Shown here: positions 5,842-6,187 of the stretch, one piece after another
How positions within the stretch are numbered: the stretch's first letter is position 1
How the letters are laid out: each line of letters opens with the position of its first letter
Origin: SOIA01 sp050116035
GTDB taxonomy: Bacteria; Acidobacteriota; Aminicenantia; Aminicenantales; Aminicenantaceae
NCBI GenBank assembly: GCA_050116035.1
Contig: JASFPJ010000209.1
Span: 1-6,187, forward strand
DNA length: 6,187 nucleotides
Reading direction: 5' to 3'
Translations under genes and position numbers: made by a program
Notes under the pieces: generated by a model
Databases searched by the model: none
What the model was told of the DNA's origin: nothing
The model's input: the letters and a program-made list of their open reading frames with translations, nothing else

Positions 5842-5863
5842 CTTGAAGGAAGATGTGCTTCAA
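5842..5863 (-). terminator. Possible terminator of the PilZ gene
   Basis: On the minus strand TTGAAG (5858-5863) pairs perfectly with CTTCAA (5843-5848) around a 9-nt loop, followed by GATTTCTTATTT. It lies 30 bp past the PilZ stop. A second imperfect hairpin at 5785-5814 (GACG with CGTC plus inner pairs) lacks a T-run on this strand. Confidence 0.35.
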
Positions 5864-5892
5864 TTTAAGACACAGAGAGTTTATATTTAATC

Positions 5893-6187
5893 CTAATCTA
5901 TATCTTCTTCATCAGTTTCTGTTTTCTCGATATGCTCTTTGAGAGCAAGAATATGTTCCTTAGGTGTATCGACAAACTCTATCCCCAGCTCGAACAATTC
6001 GTCCGCATAACGGCTTTTAATCCAACGGACTTTTCCAAAGGCACTGATCAATCTGTGCGGTTTGCTTAATGTCAGGTCTATTTTTAAGGTTGAATTGATC
6101 GGTAAAAACGTGTTGGCTAAAATCCTGAGGCCCGTTGAAGAGATATCTTTTGTCAGATGATAGCTGATTTTTTTATCAGGCGTAAAA
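5893..6187 (-). CDS. PilZ domain protein (C-terminal part, cut by window edge)
   Basis: The last 97 residues of a PilZ-domain protein, open at the right edge of the window. PilZ domains are beta-barrels that mostly bind cyclic di-GMP and relay it to motility, adhesion or polysaccharide export. Visible are KDISSTGLRI (about residues 13-22 of the fragment), which carries the (D/N)xSxxG binding motif, then alternating strands including STLKIDLTL (32-40), ISAFGKVRWIK (47-57) and ELFELGIEFVD (63-73). The RxxxR half of the binding motif normally lies just upstream and is outside the window, so c-di-GMP binding cannot be judged. A short helix follows and the protein ends in an acidic tail, EKTETDEEDID. 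Start, full length and any N-terminal partner domain are unseen. A hairpin after the stop and the weak promoter beyond it suggest it is not co-transcribed with the radical SAM gene. Confidence 0.85.
   Translation of the reverse strand, partial: FTPDKKISYHLTKDISSTGLRILANTFLPINSTLKIDLTLSKPHRLISAFGKVRWIKSRYADELFELGIEFVDTPKEHILALKEHIEKTETDEEDID

Overview
The window reads as a chromosomal stretch of a medium-G+C bacterium, probably a free-living or anaerobic environmental lineage. The pointers are a secreted six-bladed beta-propeller protein with a GxGPGEF motif, a radical SAM/SPASM enzyme, a PilZ protein, and dispersed palindromic repeats. This mix would fit Candidatus Aminicenantes or relatives, but that is an impression and no marker gene here fixes the taxonomy. 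Six of the seven genes are on the minus strand; only the small membrane protein gene is on the plus strand.

Layout from left to right. (1) At 1-509 (minus) is the N-terminal part of a DegT/DnrJ/EryC1/StrS sugar aminotransferase; its catalytic-lysine half lies beyond the left edge. It has its own near-consensus promoter at 540-568. (2) At 684-1166 (minus) is a specialised NusG paralogue of the RfaH/UpxY/LoaP kind. It sits just upstream of the aminotransferase, which is typical of the start of a capsule, O-antigen or exopolysaccharide operon continuing off the left edge. The gene is bracketed by two same-orientation copies of an 85-bp palindromic element, one decayed (586-671) and one nearly perfect (1212-1296). 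(3) At 1333-2157 (minus) is a nitrilase-superfamily amidohydrolase that keeps the catalytic Glu and Cys but has Met at the catalytic Lys position. (4) At 2158-2498 is a divergent intergenic region with a promoter candidate for each flanking gene. (5) At 2499-2912 (plus) is an unrecognised four-helix membrane protein. (6) At 2957-3988 (minus) is a secreted six-bladed beta-propeller protein. (7) At 3989-4371 there is no gene; it holds a 42-bp-period tandem repeat of a widespread palindromic family and two hairpins that could terminate the radical SAM transcript. (8) At 4372-5667 (minus) is a radical SAM enzyme with a textbook SPASM domain, of the peptide/protein-maturase class. No precursor peptide is evident. 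(9) At 5893-6187 (minus) is the C-terminal part of a PilZ domain protein, running off the right edge.

The only clear functional grouping is the NusG paralogue with the aminotransferase: a dedicated elongation factor at the head of a surface-polysaccharide locus. The other genes look like independent transcription units. The points most worth a second look are the repeat-bracketed NusG paralogue, the Lys-to-Met change in the nitrilase, and the orphan SPASM enzyme with a possible tiny leader ORF upstream.
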